A stretch of DNA of 64,000 bases from JBBEAM01 sp040882845. GTDB taxonomy: Bacteria; Pseudomonadota; Alphaproteobacteria; Kiloniellales; DSM-21159. Positions within the stretch are counted from its first letter, which is position 1. Each line of letters starts with the position of its first letter. The stretch covers positions 310,001 through 374,000 of the forward strand of contig JBBEAM010000013.1 of the NCBI GenBank assembly GCA_040882845.1. Direction: 5' to 3'. The notes beneath the pieces were generated by a model that was not told the DNA's origin, made no database searches, and saw nothing but the letters and a program-made list of their open reading frames with translations. Made by a program: the position numbers and the translations under genes. Of this stretch, positions 8,673 to 17,057 are shown piece by piece.

Positions 8673-10088
8673 GTGATGCAGCGCATCGTCCTGTATCTTT
8701 TCCTGGCGCTGGTGGTGCTGGCGCCGCTGCCGCTGGCCAGCAACCGGCCGCTGCCCGCCCTCGCCCTGGCGGCGGGCTTGGGCGCCGTGCTGCTGTTGTG
8801 GAGCCTCGCCGCGCTGCGCGAGCGCGCCCTGGTCTCGATCCCGCCGCGCTACAGCTTCTGGCTGGCGGCGCCTTTTCTGCTCTACCTGCTCTGGGCCTGG
8901 CTCCTGACTCTGCCCGGTTTCGGCCCCCCGCATCCGGTCTGGCTGCAGGCCGAGGCGGCGCTGCAGACTCCGCTGCGCAGCCGCGCCGCGCTCAGCCCCT
9001 CGGCGGCCGGTGCGACGCTGATCAACGTGATGGGCTATGGCGCCGCCTTCTGGCTGGCGCTGCATCTTGGGCGGCGCAGCCGCGATGCCCGGCTGATCCT
9101 CGGCGTGCTGGCCGTGGCGATGGTCGCCTATGCCCTCTATGGCCTGGCGATGCTGCTCGGCGGTTTCGACAGGGTGCTGTGGTACGAGCGCTGGGCCTAT
9201 CGCGACTCGGTGACCTCGACCTTCGTCAACCGCAACAACTACGCCACCTACGCCGGGCTTGGCCTGCTGCTGGTGTTGGCGCTCTTCGTCGAGCAGATTC
9301 ACGCCGCCGCAAGGCTCGCCGTGGGCGGTCTGCGCGCCGCCATCGTCGGCGTGATCGACGAGTCCGGGACGGCGCTCTGGCTGCTGATGACCGCGGTCCT
9401 GGTGATCGCCGCCGCCCTGGTCCTGACCGGCTCGAGGGCGGGGGTCGGCGCGGCGGGCATCGGCGTGCTGGCGCTCTTTGCCGCCTTCGGGCTGGCGCGG
9501 GGTACGCGCGCCAGGATCTGGTTGCTGGGCCTGGTGGCGATCCTGGCGGCGGGCGCCGCCATCGCCTCGATCGGCGGGGCCTACCTGCTCGACCGCCTGG
9601 TCGATCTGGAGGCCAACGCCACGAGCCGTCTGGAGCTGCTCAAGCTCGCCCTGCAGCAGATCGCCGAGCGTCCCTGGTTCGGGCACGGCCCCGGCAGTTT
9701 CCCGGCGGTTTTCGAGCTGGCCCGCTCCGAAGCCTTCGACGAGGATCTCTTCAGCTATCAGCGGGTGCACAACACCTATCTGGAAGTCGCCCTGGAATCC
9801 GGCCTTCCGGGCCTGGCCCTGCTGCTCGGTGCAATCGTCTGGGCGAATCTGCTCTGCCTGCGCGGGGTCTTGCGGCGCCGCGAGGCCTATGTCTTTCCGG
9901 CCATCGGCCTGGCCGCGACGGCCCTGGTCGCGGTGCATTCCCTGGTCGATTTCGGACTGCAGATTCCGGCCGTTTCAGTCACCTACTTTACGCTCCTGGG
10001 GCTCGGCGTCGCCCAATCCTGGCGCCGCAGCGATATCGAGGGCCGCCCTGGGCCGCGCCGCGATCCAGCGGAAGACGAGTCAGCCTAA
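8673..10088 (+). CDS. O-antigen ligase / Wzy-type polymerase family membrane protein
   Basis: The 471-residue protein is mostly hydrophobic, with about ten or more predicted membrane spans. It has a long periplasmic loop holding the family landmarks TSTFVNRNNYATY and RPWFGHGPGSF, followed by HNTYLEVALESGLPG. These are typical of Wzy/WaaL proteins that polymerise or ligate lipid-linked glycans. Start is GTG at 8673 or the adjacent ATG at 8676. It follows the priming transferase and faces the convergent export operon with a 5-bp gap, so it very likely polymerises the same exopolysaccharide. Confidence 0.82.
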   Translation: MMQRIVLYLFLALVVLAPLPLASNRPLPALALAAGLGAVLLLWSLAALRERALVSIPPRYSFWLAAPFLLYLLWAWLLTLPGFGPPHPVWLQAEAALQTPLRSRAALSPSAAGATLINVMGYGAAFWLALHLGRRSRDARLILGVLAVAMVAYALYGLAMLLGGFDRVLWYERWAYRDSVTSTFVNRNNYATYAGLGLLLVLALFVEQIHAAARLAVGGLRAAIVGVIDESGTALWLLMTAVLVIAAALVLTGSRAGVGAAGIGVLALFAAFGLARGTRARIWLLGLVAILAAGAAIASIGGAYLLDRLVDLEANATSRLELLKLALQQIAERPWFGHGPGSFPAVFELARSEAFDEDLFSYQRVHNTYLEVALESGLPGLALLLGAIVWANLLCLRGVLRRREAYVFPAIGLAATALVAVHSLVDFGLQIPAVSVTYFTLLGLGVAQSWRRSDIEGRPGPRRDPAEDESA

Positions 10089-10093
10089 ACAGC

Positions 10094-10852
10094 TTACTGG
10101 CGCAGGAAGCGGTCGATCAGTTCCGGGTTCTCCACGGCCAGGAGGTGGCGCACCAGGCGCCGGTGGTTCGGTCCAGGGATACTGCGCCGGAAGCGCGGCG
10201 GATCCTGCTCCACGGCTTGCACGATCTGTCCGGTCACCAGTTCTTGGGTCGCGGCGTCGAGCAGCGGCCAGGCGCGCAGCCCGAGGTCCGCACGCACGAA
10301 GATCAGCCGCTGGGTGCGCGGCGCAACGACGATCGACTGGTGCAGCACGCGACGGAAGTCTTCGCCCATGCCCTGGGTCTGAGCCAGGGCGACCGCCAGC
10401 TGGGTCCAGAGGAAGGGTTGCCCGGGATCGCGGCTCAACGCCTCCCGGTCCTGCTCGGCCGCCTGCAGCAGCAAGGCACGGCGGCGCAGCGGATCGTCGA
10501 GGTAGAGCCGCCCGGCAGCGAAGTAGATCTGTCCCAGATCGCCGCGGGTCCTGCCATCCTCGAACCAGCGCAGCGCGTCCCGGTGATCGCCGATGGCGCG
10601 GGAAAGCTCGGCGCCGTCGAGCTGCTGGCGGCCGAGCCGCTCGCTCAGCGTGCCGTACTCCGCCACCTGGGCCGCGGCAAAGAGCCGAGGCATGGCGGCG
10701 CCGAGCAGGGCGAGAGCGAAGCCGGCGCTGAGCAGGATCGTCGAGAGGTGGCGCAGACCGGAACGGGGGTGGCGGTGACGCCGCGCCTCGCGCTTGTGCT
10801 GCCGCTTCCCGCGCGGGACGTGGCGGTCTGAGAAGGGCTCGGCGCTGGCCAT
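10094..10852 (-). CDS. Membrane-anchored TPR-like protein of the polysaccharide locus, unknown function
   Basis: A 252-residue protein with a very basic N-terminal tail (residues 1-34), one membrane span (about 37-57) and an alpha-helical domain. Helix pairs such as DLGQIYFAAGRLYLDDPLRRR and the following segment resemble divergent TPR units, though I cannot assign a named family. It is the last gene of the minus-strand export operon, 2 bp after the tyrosine autokinase gene. It may be a scaffold for the polymerase/export machinery, which is inference from context only. Confidence 0.6.
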   Translation of the reverse strand: MASAEPFSDRHVPRGKRQHKREARRHRHPRSGLRHLSTILLSAGFALALLGAAMPRLFAAAQVAEYGTLSERLGRQQLDGAELSRAIGDHRDALRWFEDGRTRGDLGQIYFAAGRLYLDDPLRRRALLLQAAEQDREALSRDPGQPFLWTQLAVALAQTQGMGEDFRRVLHQSIVVAPRTQRLIFVRADLGLRAWPLLDAATQELVTGQIVQAVEQDPPRFRRSIPGPNHRRLVRHLLAVENPELIDRFLRQ

Positions 10853-10854
10853 GG

Positions 10855-13170
10855 TCAGCTCGTGTAATACTTGCGGTAGCTCTTGTGGTAGTAGTAGCCG
10901 GAATCCGCGTAGTCGTACTGGGAATGCTTGCGCACGTCGACGTTGCCCAGGACGATGCCGGCGATGTTGGCGCCGGATTCCAAGGCCAGCTTGAGCCCGG
11001 ACTTGGCGATGTCGCGCTTGGTCTTCTCCCAGCGCACGATAAAGATCGAGGCATCGACCTCGCGCAGCAGCGGCAGGGCGTCGGACACGGCCAGGATCGG
11101 CGGGGTGTCGATCAGCACCATCTGATAGCGCTTGGCCATTTCCTGCAGCAGCTTCTCCATCCGCGGCGAGGCGAGATGCTCGACCGGACGGACCGTGCCG
11201 GTGCCGGCGCCGATGAAGTCCAGTCCGGTGGATTCGTCGTAGCCGATGATGTCCTCGAGATCGCAGTGGCCGACTAGATAGTCGCCGAGGCCGATGTAGC
11301 CGACATTGCCGAGCGCATAGCCAAGGCCCGGCTGGCGCAGGTCGCAGTCGATGACGATGCAGCTGCGCCCGGTCATCACCGACTGGCAGGCGATCGACAG
11401 CACCGTCGAGGTCTTGCCTTCGCCGGGCATCGAAGAGGTCACCAGCACGGTCTTCGGCGGACGGGAGGGATTGGACAGCATCAGGGCGGTACGGATGGTG
11501 CGGACCGATTCCGCATAGAGCGAGCCCTGCTTTTCGGTCGCGAACTGATGCGGGTGCTCGTCGCGGCGCTTCTTGGTCAGGGCCGGCAGCATCCCCAAGG
11601 TCGGCAGATTGGTCTGTGCCTCGATCTGGGCCAGGCTGCGGAAGCCGGAGTCCATGAACTCCAGCGCGATGGCGAGCACGATGCCGAAAATCAGCGAGGC
11701 CATGAAAGCCATAATCAGGATCAGCCGGGTTTGCGGGTAGAAGGGCGCACCCGGCGTCACCGCGGCATTGATGATCCGCGCGTCGGCGCGCTGCAGATCG
11801 TTGTCCTCCTGGACGTTGGTCTCGGCGAGCCGCTGCAGCAGAGTGTCCTGAAGCTGCTGCTTGGCCTCGACCCGGGATTCCAGATTGCGCAGATCGACGC
11901 GGGCCTGGCCGATCTGGTCGACATCGGACTCGCTTTCCTCGATCGCCGCGCGCAGGCGCGAAACGCGCGCCGAGGCAAGATCGCGTTCGTTGCGCAGGTT
12001 GCCGGAGATCTTGTTGATCTCCGCCTGGATCTGGCTGCGCAGGTCGCTGAGATCGGCCTGGGCCTGAATCATCTTCGGGTGGCCGGCACGATAAATGGTT
12101 GTGAGCTCGGCAATCTTCCGGCGCAGCTGGATCTCCTGCACCTTAAGGCTCTGAATCAGGCCCGAGGACAGCACCGCACCGGCGGATTCGATCTCGCCGG
12201 CACCGGCCCCTAAGCGCTGTACCTGGCTGTATTGCAGCTGGATACGGTCGAGCTCGGCCATCGCGGAGATCAGATCGGAGTTGAGCTGGGTAAGCTGCTG
12301 CACCGGCAGCGAGATCCCATCCACGCCGGCGATGCGGTTTTCCTGCCGGTACTTCTCAAGCTCCCGCTCGGCGGTGAGCAGTTCCTCCTGCACCTCGGAA
12401 ACCCGCTGGGTCAGCCACGCGGTGGCCTCGCTGGTGGCGCGGCCTTGCGTTTCCTTGAGGTCGTCGATGTAGGTCTGGGCTGTGGCGTTGGCCGCCAACA
12501 TCGCGGTCTGCGGGTCGGTCGAGACGTAGCCGACGTTGATCATCCGTCCCCGTTCGGCGGGGGTTGCGCTCAGCCGGCTGCGGAAGACGCGCGCCAGGCG
12601 GTCGCGAAAGTCGGGATCGTGGGCATAGTTCTCCAGCGGTTCGATCTCGGTCTGCGCGGCCTCGGCCGCCGGATCGGCGCCGGTGAACCAGGACAGCGCG
12701 ACCTCCTTCAGGCTCGGCTCCGGCTTGCGCAGTTTCCAGTTGAACAGCGGATTGCGCGCGAGCTCCAGGCGTTCGACCACCTTCAGGGCGATATCCTGCG
12801 AGGCAATGATCGTGGCCTCGGTCTCGGTCGTCAGCCAGTCGTTGGTCAGACCCTCGTCGACAGCCTGGATGTTGACCACGTTCTGGCGGTCGGGATCGAT
12901 CAGGATCTGCGCGCTGGCCTGGTACAGCGGGGTCAACTGGGAGACGTAGAGGTAGGCGGCGACGGTGACGAAAAGGGTGATGCCGAGGATCAGGAACTTG
13001 CGCCGGCGCAGAATGCCGATCAGGAAGCGCAGGTCGATCTGGCCGCCGCCACCAAGATCGCCCGAGCCGCCGCCGTAGCCTCCGTATCCGCCATAGCCAT
13101 AGGACCCGGAGCCGGATCCGCCCTGCTCCGGGTAGTGGGGGTCCGACTTTCCGTAAGCGTCAGCCGTCAT
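10855..13170 (-). CDS. Polysaccharide co-polymerase / tyrosine autokinase (Wzc/BY-kinase)
   Basis: This 771-residue protein has a Wzz domain with two membrane spans (first at about 57-77) and long periplasmic coiled coils. The cytoplasmic BY-kinase domain follows, with Walker A MPGEGKTS (about residue 575), Walker A' VIDCDLRQP and Walker B VLIDTPPIL. The C-terminus is a tyrosine cluster, the usual autophosphorylation site. The family controls chain length and export by cycling phosphorylation. Unusually, the N-terminal cytoplasmic tail (about 13-45) is Gly/Tyr/Ser-rich with several YGG repeats. It lies in the operon with the Wza-like exporter upstream and the TPR-like gene downstream. The PPP phosphatase at 3.4 kb may oppose it. 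Confidence 0.9.
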   Translation of the reverse strand: MTADAYGKSDPHYPEQGGSGSGSYGYGGYGGYGGGSGDLGGGGQIDLRFLIGILRRRKFLILGITLFVTVAAYLYVSQLTPLYQASAQILIDPDRQNVVNIQAVDEGLTNDWLTTETEATIIASQDIALKVVERLELARNPLFNWKLRKPEPSLKEVALSWFTGADPAAEAAQTEIEPLENYAHDPDFRDRLARVFRSRLSATPAERGRMINVGYVSTDPQTAMLAANATAQTYIDDLKETQGRATSEATAWLTQRVSEVQEELLTAERELEKYRQENRIAGVDGISLPVQQLTQLNSDLISAMAELDRIQLQYSQVQRLGAGAGEIESAGAVLSSGLIQSLKVQEIQLRRKIAELTTIYRAGHPKMIQAQADLSDLRSQIQAEINKISGNLRNERDLASARVSRLRAAIEESESDVDQIGQARVDLRNLESRVEAKQQLQDTLLQRLAETNVQEDNDLQRADARIINAAVTPGAPFYPQTRLILIMAFMASLIFGIVLAIALEFMDSGFRSLAQIEAQTNLPTLGMLPALTKKRRDEHPHQFATEKQGSLYAESVRTIRTALMLSNPSRPPKTVLVTSSMPGEGKTSTVLSIACQSVMTGRSCIVIDCDLRQPGLGYALGNVGYIGLGDYLVGHCDLEDIIGYDESTGLDFIGAGTGTVRPVEHLASPRMEKLLQEMAKRYQMVLIDTPPILAVSDALPLLREVDASIFIVRWEKTKRDIAKSGLKLALESGANIAGIVLGNVDVRKHSQYDYADSGYYYHKSYRKYYTS

Positions 13171-13362
13171 TTCGATGCCGCCTTCTCGTCGGCCGGTGGC
13201 CCGGATGTACTCATTCTGTCCAGAGGCGCGGGATCGCCCCGCAGCGTTTGCCGAGTATGCGCCCTATGCGCGCCGGGCGATAGAGTCTCCCTGGCTCGTT
13301 TTACCTCTGCGTTCTCTCGAAGGTCCTGCTGTGGCGCGCGCATCCCGGCTCCTTCGCGGCGG

Positions 13363-13938
13363 CTAGAAGAAGCGCCGCAGCACTTCGATGGTGTCGCCGG
13401 GCAGGATGGTATTCTCCTCCTGCACCTCCAACTCCTTCTGAAGGCCGTTTTCGATGCGGATCAGCTTCATGTCGCTGGTGCTGGCGCGCCGGGTATAGCC
13501 GCCGGCCAGGGCGACAGCCTGGCGCACGGTCATGCCCACGGAATAGGGATAGCTGCCGGGCGCCCCGACCTGCCCCAGGATGAAGATCGGCCGGAAGTTC
13601 AGCACCTCGACGCTGACCCGCGGCTCGACGATGTAATCGCGGTTGAGATCCTGTTCTACCCGGGAGCGCAGCTGCTCGATGGTCAGCCCTTCCGCGCGCA
13701 CCAGTCCGAGCAGCGGAAAGGTGATCTGGCCGGTGCCGTCGACCTCGAAATCGCCGGACACGTCCGTATGCCCGAAGACGTTGATCTTCAAGATATCGCC
13801 GCTCGCCAGCTGATAGTTCTCGGTGATCGCCCGCTCGCCCTGCGCCAGGCATTGCTGTGCGGAGAGCAGCCCAAAGACCGCCAGCGCCAGAACGCATAAA
13901 AGGGCTCTTGGAAAGGTCCTAAACCGTCTTGCCGTCAT
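13363..13938 (-). CDS. Polysaccharide export outer-membrane protein (short Wza/GumB-like)
   Basis: 191 residues with a Sec signal peptide (about 1-33), a Poly_export domain starting at YQLASGDILKINVFGH, and an SLBB domain with FILGQVGAPGSYPYSVGMTV and VALAGGYTRRAS. It is half the length of E. coli Wza and matches the GumB-type exporters that work with a separate outer-membrane protein. The cysteine near the signal end is not in a convincing lipobox. It probably forms the exit complex with the downstream co-polymerase and the adjacent beta-barrel protein. The gap to the kinase gene is 192 bp. Confidence 0.87.
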   Translation of the reverse strand: MTARRFRTFPRALLCVLALAVFGLLSAQQCLAQGERAITENYQLASGDILKINVFGHTDVSGDFEVDGTGQITFPLLGLVRAEGLTIEQLRSRVEQDLNRDYIVEPRVSVEVLNFRPIFILGQVGAPGSYPYSVGMTVRQAVALAGGYTRRASTSDMKLIRIENGLQKELEVQEENTILPGDTIEVLRRFF

Positions 13939-14056
13939 GCCACTCGATCGCTCTCTCTACTCAAATCCGCTTCGATTTTGCGGAGCCCCCGTTGTTCACT
14001 TCCCCACTCGGAAATCGTTCCCTTGCCCCTCGATCGGGAGCCGAATTCCGGCACAC

Positions 14057-15361
14057 CTACAATTGCAGCGAAAGGGTGAGAAGCAAGCGATGCATCTTGA
14101 AGTCTTCCGTTGGCGCGTTGGACCAGCGCTGGGCGTATTCGTAGGACACGCCGGTCTCGATGTACTCGTTGACCAGGTAGATCAGCCCGGCGCGGCCGCG
14201 GAAGATTTCGTCCTCGCGGGAGCTGTTCTTGAAATCCTGCCAGCCGAAGTCGGCCACGGAGTTCAGCAGCAGTTGCTCTGTGATCTCGTAGTCGATGCCG
14301 AGCGAGGTCGAGGTCGCGACCACGCCGGAGACGCCGGCCAAGGTGGTTTCCTGCACCCCGCGCCGGACGTTGCCGGTGACGGTCATCACCTCGGTCGGAT
14401 TCCAGGTCAGGGTCGCTGTAGAGGTCCAGCCGCTGCTTTCCGGGAAGACGGGGTCGTCATAGCTCTGCTCGAAGTAGCCGCCGCCGAGCTCGAGGAAAGC
14501 GACGCCGGTCAGATCGTAGGTGACGCCGCCGATCACCGACCAGCCTTCGGAATTGCGCTCGAAGCCGTTGTCGTCGGTGCCCACGTCGTAGATGCGCCAG
14601 TTGTACTCCGGCTCGACGAAGGCGGTGATGCCGGGCAGCAGCGTGTAGCCGACCCGGGTGCGCGCCACGTAGTTGGTGAAGTCGCGGTCGTCGTTGTTGA
14701 TGCCGCCGTTGTCGAGGAAGTTGAGCACCTCGGCGCCGCCCTCGGCCCGGAACACGAGATCTCCGGGGGTGAAGCTGGCGGAGAGGAAGCCGGTGTGCCG
14801 CCAGAACTCGTTGACGTTGTTGTCGGCGGTGGGAGAATCGGGGTCGTCGCGCTCCTCATGGAAAAAGCCGCTGCCGGCGCGCGCCGAAACGCTGAACTCC
14901 TCGGAGATGCTCAGCGTGCCAGTGGCCAGGATCTCGGCTTCTTCCCAGTCGTTTTTGGTCTTCTTGAAGTACCGCTTGAGCGCGCCGCGCGCGGTGATGC
15001 CGAAGCTGTGCAGTTCCCAGTCCGAACGCAGGTTGAGGGAAGCCTCGGAATGCACGAAGAAATCGTCCTGCGGGTTGCTTTCCTCGCGAAAGACATTGCT
15101 CTCCCAGCCGAACTGGGTATCCAGGCGCGGCAGCAGGATGAAGGGCGATCCCGGATCGCTGGCGTCGCCGCCGATCGGAATGCCCAAGGGATCGTAATCC
15201 GGCCGCGGACGGCTCATCACGGACTCGTCCTTGGCGGTGGATTCCGCGATCGCGACGGGCGCGGTCAGGAACCCGCCGATGCCGGCGAGAACGGCCAGCG
15301 CGGTCGCCCCAAGCAACCGCTGCCTGTTCACGCGCGGCGCTATTTCCACAGAGTTGTACAC
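14057..15361 (-). CDS. Outer-membrane beta-barrel protein of the polysaccharide locus
   Basis: About 434 residues. An N-terminal hydrophobic signal ends near the ALA-like site TAPVAIA, followed by alternating amphipathic strands and a C-terminal strand LLLTLSLQL ending in an aliphatic residue, as in barrel proteins. It resembles the BBP2-type barrels found beside short Wza proteins, which may complete the outer-membrane channel. The chosen GTG start has a GGGGGTTAGG ribosome site 5-8 bp upstream. A later GTG at 15331 is possible. The open frame reaches back to 15433 but that would overlap the upstream gene. Confidence 0.72.
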   Translation of the reverse strand: MYNSVEIAPRVNRQRLLGATALAVLAGIGGFLTAPVAIAESTAKDESVMSRPRPDYDPLGIPIGGDASDPGSPFILLPRLDTQFGWESNVFREESNPQDDFFVHSEASLNLRSDWELHSFGITARGALKRYFKKTKNDWEEAEILATGTLSISEEFSVSARAGSGFFHEERDDPDSPTADNNVNEFWRHTGFLSASFTPGDLVFRAEGGAEVLNFLDNGGINNDDRDFTNYVARTRVGYTLLPGITAFVEPEYNWRIYDVGTDDNGFERNSEGWSVIGGVTYDLTGVAFLELGGGYFEQSYDDPVFPESSGWTSTATLTWNPTEVMTVTGNVRRGVQETTLAGVSGVVATSTSLGIDYEITEQLLLNSVADFGWQDFKNSSREDEIFRGRAGLIYLVNEYIETGVSYEYAQRWSNAPTEDFKMHRLLLTLSLQL

Positions 15362-15392
15362 AGCCCTAACCCCCAACAAAGCTTCTTTTAAG

Positions 15393-16577
15393 TTACGACG
15401 GGCTGCCCGGCAGCTCGTCGTCGAAGGGTCCATCGACTTCGGTCAGACCGTCGCCCCGGGTGATCGGCTCGCCAAGCGGACCCAGCGCCGGGTTCAACAG
15501 AACCTGGGCCATCGCCGTCTGGGTCAGCAGTTCCAGATCGAGGCAGTCCTCGTAGTTGAAGTCGAGGTTTTGCGCCAAGTTCTCGAGCACCAAGCTGCTC
15601 GGCGCGGAAGCGGGCTCGATCAGAATGCCGCTCACCGCCCCACCGGTTTGCGACGACCCGCTGTTGAACCCTAAGCTCAGTTTTCCGTTGGTAACCTGTG
15701 TGGTGACGACGATCGCGCCGCCGGTGCCGGCGATTTCGGGCACAGTTGCAACCCCGGTGCCGCCATTGGGCACGCGCAGCCGGCCGCGGTCCCACCATTC
15801 CTGCTCGCTCGACCGGCCGACCAGATAGGACTCGCCATTGACCGTCAGCACGGTTCCGAAGGGCGCCTGCCCGACGAGGTCGGCTGAGGTCGTCAGGATG
15901 ACCCGGTATTCCCCATTGGGAACCTCCAGGTCGATCCGCTCCACCCCGGCGATCAGGTCGCGCAACAGCGCGCCCTCGCGCACCATATCGAGCGATTCCG
16001 CAAACGCCAGTTCGTTCTGCCAGGGTGTGCTGACAACGAAACCCTGCGCCTCCGGCGTGCCCGCGCCGCCGAGATCGTAGGCGAGAGTGCCGAGCGGCGG
16101 GATGTAATCCGGGTCGATATCGAGCCGCAGCAGGCGCGGCGCACAGAGCGCGCGCGAGACGTAGTCGGCGATCAGCAGCGAGCGGTCGAACAGCGCCTCG
16201 TCGTTTTCGGCCAGGCGCGGGTCGAGGGCGATGGCCCGCGACAGCGCCACGGCGCGTCTGGAAACCTGCTCGGGAGAAGGATTGCCGGAGCTGAGATACT
16301 CCTGAATCGCGGCCTCGGCGGCCGGGCCGCCGGCGGCGACGGCGTCGAGCGTTTCCTGCGACGGCTGGACGACGGTATTGGAGGCCTCGATCAGATCGAT
16401 GACCCGCGGATCGGCCTCGTCGAGGTTGCCGCCTTCTGGCGTCGTGTAGCCGGTCAGCACCGCGCCGAAATCGAGAGTCTGTCCAGCGACGCCGGACACG
16501 CCGGCGAAACCCACCGCCGCGATGGACAGCACGCCCAGAAACCCGTATTTCAAAGTCTCGCGAATCATCCTCGCCAC
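15393..16577 (-). CDS. Secreted protein of unknown function (394 aa)
   Basis: A Sec signal peptide covers about residues 1-32. Then comes a helical part (about 55-150) and a beta-rich part (about 215-340) with PNGEYRVILTTSADL and TVNGESYLVG, which read like a carbohydrate-binding beta-sandwich (malectin or galactose-binding style). I cannot place it in a named family. It is the first gene of the export operon, 31 bp before the beta-barrel gene, so it is likely exported to the periplasm or surface for polysaccharide binding or export. No RTX repeats, glycine zipper or sorting signal is visible. Confidence 0.6.
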   Translation of the reverse strand: MARMIRETLKYGFLGVLSIAAVGFAGVSGVAGQTLDFGAVLTGYTTPEGGNLDEADPRVIDLIEASNTVVQPSQETLDAVAAGGPAAEAAIQEYLSSGNPSPEQVSRRAVALSRAIALDPRLAENDEALFDRSLLIADYVSRALCAPRLLRLDIDPDYIPPLGTLAYDLGGAGTPEAQGFVVSTPWQNELAFAESLDMVREGALLRDLIAGVERIDLEVPNGEYRVILTTSADLVGQAPFGTVLTVNGESYLVGRSSEQEWWDRGRLRVPNGGTGVATVPEIAGTGGAIVVTTQVTNGKLSLGFNSGSSQTGGAVSGILIEPASAPSSLVLENLAQNLDFNYEDCLDLELLTQTAMAQVLLNPALGPLGEPITRGDGLTEVDGPFDDELPGSPS

Positions 16578-16763
16578 CTCCGAAGTGCGGAGCGGGCGGG
16601 ATTTCGGATGACTGTCGCTTTCGGCTTTTGTTGCGGAAACCGCTTAACTTTTATGATCGCCGAGAGAGAAAGGCTTGGCAGATTTCATCGCCGATTTGGC
16701 GAGAACTTCGAAGCCAATACTGCCAGTCCGAATTCTTAACACCTGCTACGCCACCCCAATGTT

Positions 16764-16783
16764 TCGCACCAGTCTAGGTGCGA
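16764..16783. repeat. Inverted repeat TCGCACC-N6-GGTGCGA
   Basis: Perfect 7-bp arms with a 6-bp spacer in the divergent regulatory region. It could be an operator or an RNA hairpin, and there is no T-run after it. Confidence 0.5.
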
Positions 16784-16801
16784 CCGAGAAGATATCAAAC
16801 C

Positions 16802-16813
16802 AACGAATTCGTT
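16802..16813. repeat. Perfect 12-bp palindrome AACGAATTCGTT
   Basis: An uninterrupted 12-bp palindrome in the same region. Short, perfectly symmetric sites like this are typical of dimeric repressor operators. The cognate regulator is unknown. Confidence 0.5.
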
Positions 16814-16843
16814 AGTAAGTCCCTCACTTTCGCGGACTAATCC

Positions 16844-16862
16844 TTCAAACCGCCTGTTTGAA
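16844..16862. repeat. Inverted repeat TTCAAAC-N5-GTTTGAA
   Basis: Perfect 7-bp arms with a 5-bp spacer, 30 bp after the 12-bp palindrome. It is a candidate regulator-binding site or hairpin. Confidence 0.5.
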
Positions 16863-16962
16863 ATGACAGACCACGAAATTATGCATATACACTAAGCGCT
16901 GAAAACGCACAAGCGCATGCGGTAGCTAAAAAATCGCGGTTAGGGCTAGGGAATGCATGGTT

Positions 16963-16980
16963 AATTTTCGACCGAAAATT
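16963..16980. promoter_or_regulatory. Candidate operator AATTTTCG-AC-CGAAAATT before the type I secretion operon
   Basis: Perfect 8-bp arms with a 2-bp spacer, 77 bp upstream of the ABC transporter start. Position and symmetry suit a transcriptional operator for the secretion operon. No matching regulator gene is adjacent. Confidence 0.5.
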
Positions 16981-17057
16981 TCTACCCTGAGGTCAAGGCG
17001 TTCTCCGGGGGGCAACGGGGAAGTCTTGCGGGCCCGCCGCAGCGGCGCAGACGCTCC

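Larger units (their letters stand above)
16578..17057. promoter_or_regulatory. 480-bp divergent regulatory region, AT-richer and palindrome-rich
   Basis: No gene is evident here. Base composition is clearly more AT-rich than the flanks. At least four perfect inverted repeats lie within 220 bp (listed separately). It separates the secreted-protein/export operon (left) from the type I secretion operon (right), so both promoters and their control sites should be here. A small RNA cannot be excluded. Confidence 0.55.

Noticed and set aside
7401..9938. An 845-codon minus-strand open frame
   Set aside because: Antisense to the priming transferase and polymerase genes; the product is Gln/Arg/His-rich with no domain, a typical shadow frame.
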